DNA from: Promethearchaeota archaeon CR_4 | Lineage (GTDB): Archaea; Asgardarchaeota; Lokiarchaeia; Sigyniarchaeales; CR-4 | Direction of reading: 5' to 3' | Length of the DNA stretch: 6,780 nucleotides | Assembly: GCA_001940655.1 (NCBI GenBank) | Contig: MBAA01000113.1 | Coordinates: forward strand, 36,366-43,145 | Part shown: piece after piece, positions 5,500-6,780 of the stretch | Layout: every line of letters starts with the position of its first letter | Position numbering within the stretch: the stretch's first letter is position 1 | The notes under the pieces: generated by a model | Told to the model about the DNA's origin: nothing | Database searches by the model: none | What the model saw: only the letters and a program-made list of their open reading frames with translations | Program-made: the position numbers and the translations under genes

Positions 5500-6780
5500 G
5501 TGCTTGACGATTACATCCTCATCATAATTTGCCTTGCTGTTCTCGCCTTTATCATCTTTGCGTTCTCCAAAGAGAGCTGGGATTATCTTGGATTTGCCAT
5601 ACTTGGGGCTTTGGTTTGTGCTGCTTTATTAATTACCCAAAGTTCTCACGAGTTTAATCCATTAGAGGTCATTGAGTTTCAACCGCTCCTTTTTATTTTT
5701 GGAATGCAACTGGCTACCAACGCTGCTGAAAAGGAACATATCTTTGACTGGGTGACAATAAAAGTAATTAGAGCGACAAGGGGGAATCAGCGGACTTTCT
5801 TTTACCTTATATGCATATTGAGCGTTTTCATGGCTGCTTTCATAGCAGACGTAACTGTTTCTATTATCTTTGTCCCTTTAATTATCAGGACTTGCCAAAT
5901 TCTCGAGATTCCCGCAGGAACCTATAATCTTGGATTGACTATTTGCATTAATATTGGGTCCATTTTGACACCATTCAGCAGCGGAGAAAACATTATCATT
6001 TCAAATTTCTTTGCCTTAAATGTGGGATTTTACATGCAAAATTTGCTAATATTATCCCTAGTGATCTTATTAATTACCCTCGTTCTCTTGGATTATTTCT
6101 ACATACGGAAGGAAGTAAAAGTCCGACCAGAACGAAAATTATTGTTATTGGATTTATTAGATCCTAAGATCGTCATTGAAAACCGGCGTCGTTTCTACAC
6201 GGCAGGAATAGGGTTAGTCGCTATGTTTGCTGCCCTCTTTACAATCCAGGTGGTTCCACCATATATTTTCGCGCTTGTCTTTGGTATCGGTATTGTCATC
6301 ACCACAGGTCGCCGAATATCCTCGCTGTTTAAGGACATAGAATGGGATGTGATTTTTTTCTTTACTTCCCTTTTCATAGTAATCGGGGCGTTAGATGCAT
6401 TGGGCTTTATATCTTTCCTCGGGGAAGGAATCCAAACGTTAGTGATGGGCAATATAGTTCTGGCATCATTACTCATCTTGATTTTCTCAAGTATGATGTC
6501 GGCCTTTTTGGCAAATTCACCAACGGTGTTAATATTCCTACCCATACTCTACTTGTTAATCAATGATCCGGTCTTTCCTATGCCGATGGCTCCACTAGTT
6601 GTAGCACTCCTATTGGGAGTAAATCTTGGAGGCAATTTTCTCCCCCAAGGAGCAGCCTGTGACATGATGACCCTTCAGATTTCGAAAAAAAACCATGTAC
6701 CAAACTTTTCCTTTAAACGGTTGCTTAAAGTCGGGGGGACATTTGCAGGTCTGCATTTAGGTATCTGTTGCGTGTATGTT
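5500..6780 (+). CDS. ArsB/NhaD/SLC13-type membrane permease, 3' end cut by window edge
   Basis: The frame is open from GTG 5500 to the end of the window (427 codons, no stop). The protein is strongly hydrophobic with roughly ten membrane segments visible, the first at residues 5-22 and the second at about 30-46. It shows the two-fold inverted repeat of the ion-transporter superfamily (arsenite, Na+/H+ antiporter, citrate and dicarboxylate permeases). In repeat one, FIADVTV with Asp117 leads to the hairpin GSILTPFSSGEN (153-164). In repeat two, SAFLANSPTVLIFLPI with Asn339 leads to NLGGNFLPQGAACD (375-388). WDVIFFFTSLFIVIG before repeat two is also typical. A polar loop at about 208-230 separates the halves. 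Known members use ion gradients to move organic anions, arsenite or Na+. The substrate cannot be named. The frame extends upstream to a stop at 5395-5397 without an ATG, so GTG 5500 is the best start. Following an opine dehydrogenase, it may carry that pathway's substrate or product, but a separate promoter is possible. Confidence 0.88.
   Translation, partial: MLDDYILIIICLAVLAFIIFAFSKESWDYLGFAILGALVCAALLITQSSHEFNPLEVIEFQPLLFIFGMQLATNAAEKEHIFDWVTIKVIRATRGNQRTFFYLICILSVFMAAFIADVTVSIIFVPLIIRTCQILEIPAGTYNLGLTICINIGSILTPFSSGENIIISNFFALNVGFYMQNLLILSLVILLITLVLLDYFYIRKEVKVRPERKLLLLDLLDPKIVIENRRRFYTAGIGLVAMFAALFTIQVVPPYIFALVFGIGIVITTGRRISSLFKDIEWDVIFFFTSLFIVIGALDALGFISFLGEGIQTLVMGNIVLASLLILIFSSMMSAFLANSPTVLIFLPILYLLINDPVFPMPMAPLVVALLLGVNLGGNFLPQGAACDMMTLQISKKNHVPNFSFKRLLKVGGTFAGLHLGICCVYV

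Noticed and set aside
6195..6566. Open frames of 116 codons (minus) and 74 codons (plus) near the right end
   Set aside because: They lie within the permease gene, whose frame shows clear membrane segments and superfamily motifs.
1..6780. tRNA, rRNA, CRISPR array or insertion sequence
   Set aside because: I saw no cloverleaf, rRNA-like stretch, regularly spaced direct repeats, transposase, or terminal repeats with target duplication. The only mobile-element signal is the recombinase-fold gene, which lacks catalytic residues and has no visible attachment site.

Overview
The window is AT-rich and reads like an archaeal accessory region, possibly Asgard-like. That placement is an inference from TATA-like boxes about 25 nt ahead of likely transcript starts, Shine-Dalgarno motifs on some genes only, TTG and GTG starts, and no visible bacterial -35/-10 promoters. 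A bacterial origin cannot be excluded without marker genes.

Layout: (1) 2-946 (+) is the 3' part of a GH130-family glycosidase/phosphorylase gene whose frame runs off the left edge. (2) 981-2126 (-), convergent with it, is a tyrosine-recombinase-fold protein that lacks the catalytic tyrosine and two other catalytic residues and carries a C-terminal coiled coil plus helix-turn-helix. It looks like a DNA-binding protein derived from an integrase. (3) 2127-2455 is a divergent intergenic region with inverted repeats around a TATA-like box. (4) 2456-3991 (+) is an asparagine-synthetase-fold enzyme with an intact ATP/PP-loop synthetase domain but a dead glutaminase domain. (5) 3992-4188 is a gap with nested inverted repeats and traces of a small cysteine-containing protein whose frame appears broken. 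(6) 4189-5343 (+) is an octopine/nopaline (opine) dehydrogenase family enzyme with a strong Shine-Dalgarno. (7) 5344-5499 is an AT-rich gap with a possible promoter. (8) 5500-6780 (+) is a membrane permease of the ArsB/NhaD/SLC13 ion-transporter superfamily, truncated by the right edge.

The most interesting unit is 2356-5343. An opine dehydrogenase joins an amino acid to a 2-oxo acid through a secondary amine. An AsnB-fold enzyme without glutaminase resembles the beta-lactam synthetase and carbapenam synthetase class, which activates a carboxylate with ATP and closes it onto an internal amine. Together they could form a small pathway making an amidated or cyclised opine, with the permease as a possible exporter or importer and the dead recombinase as a possible local regulator. 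This is inference from gene content and order; the individual family calls are much firmer than the pathway.
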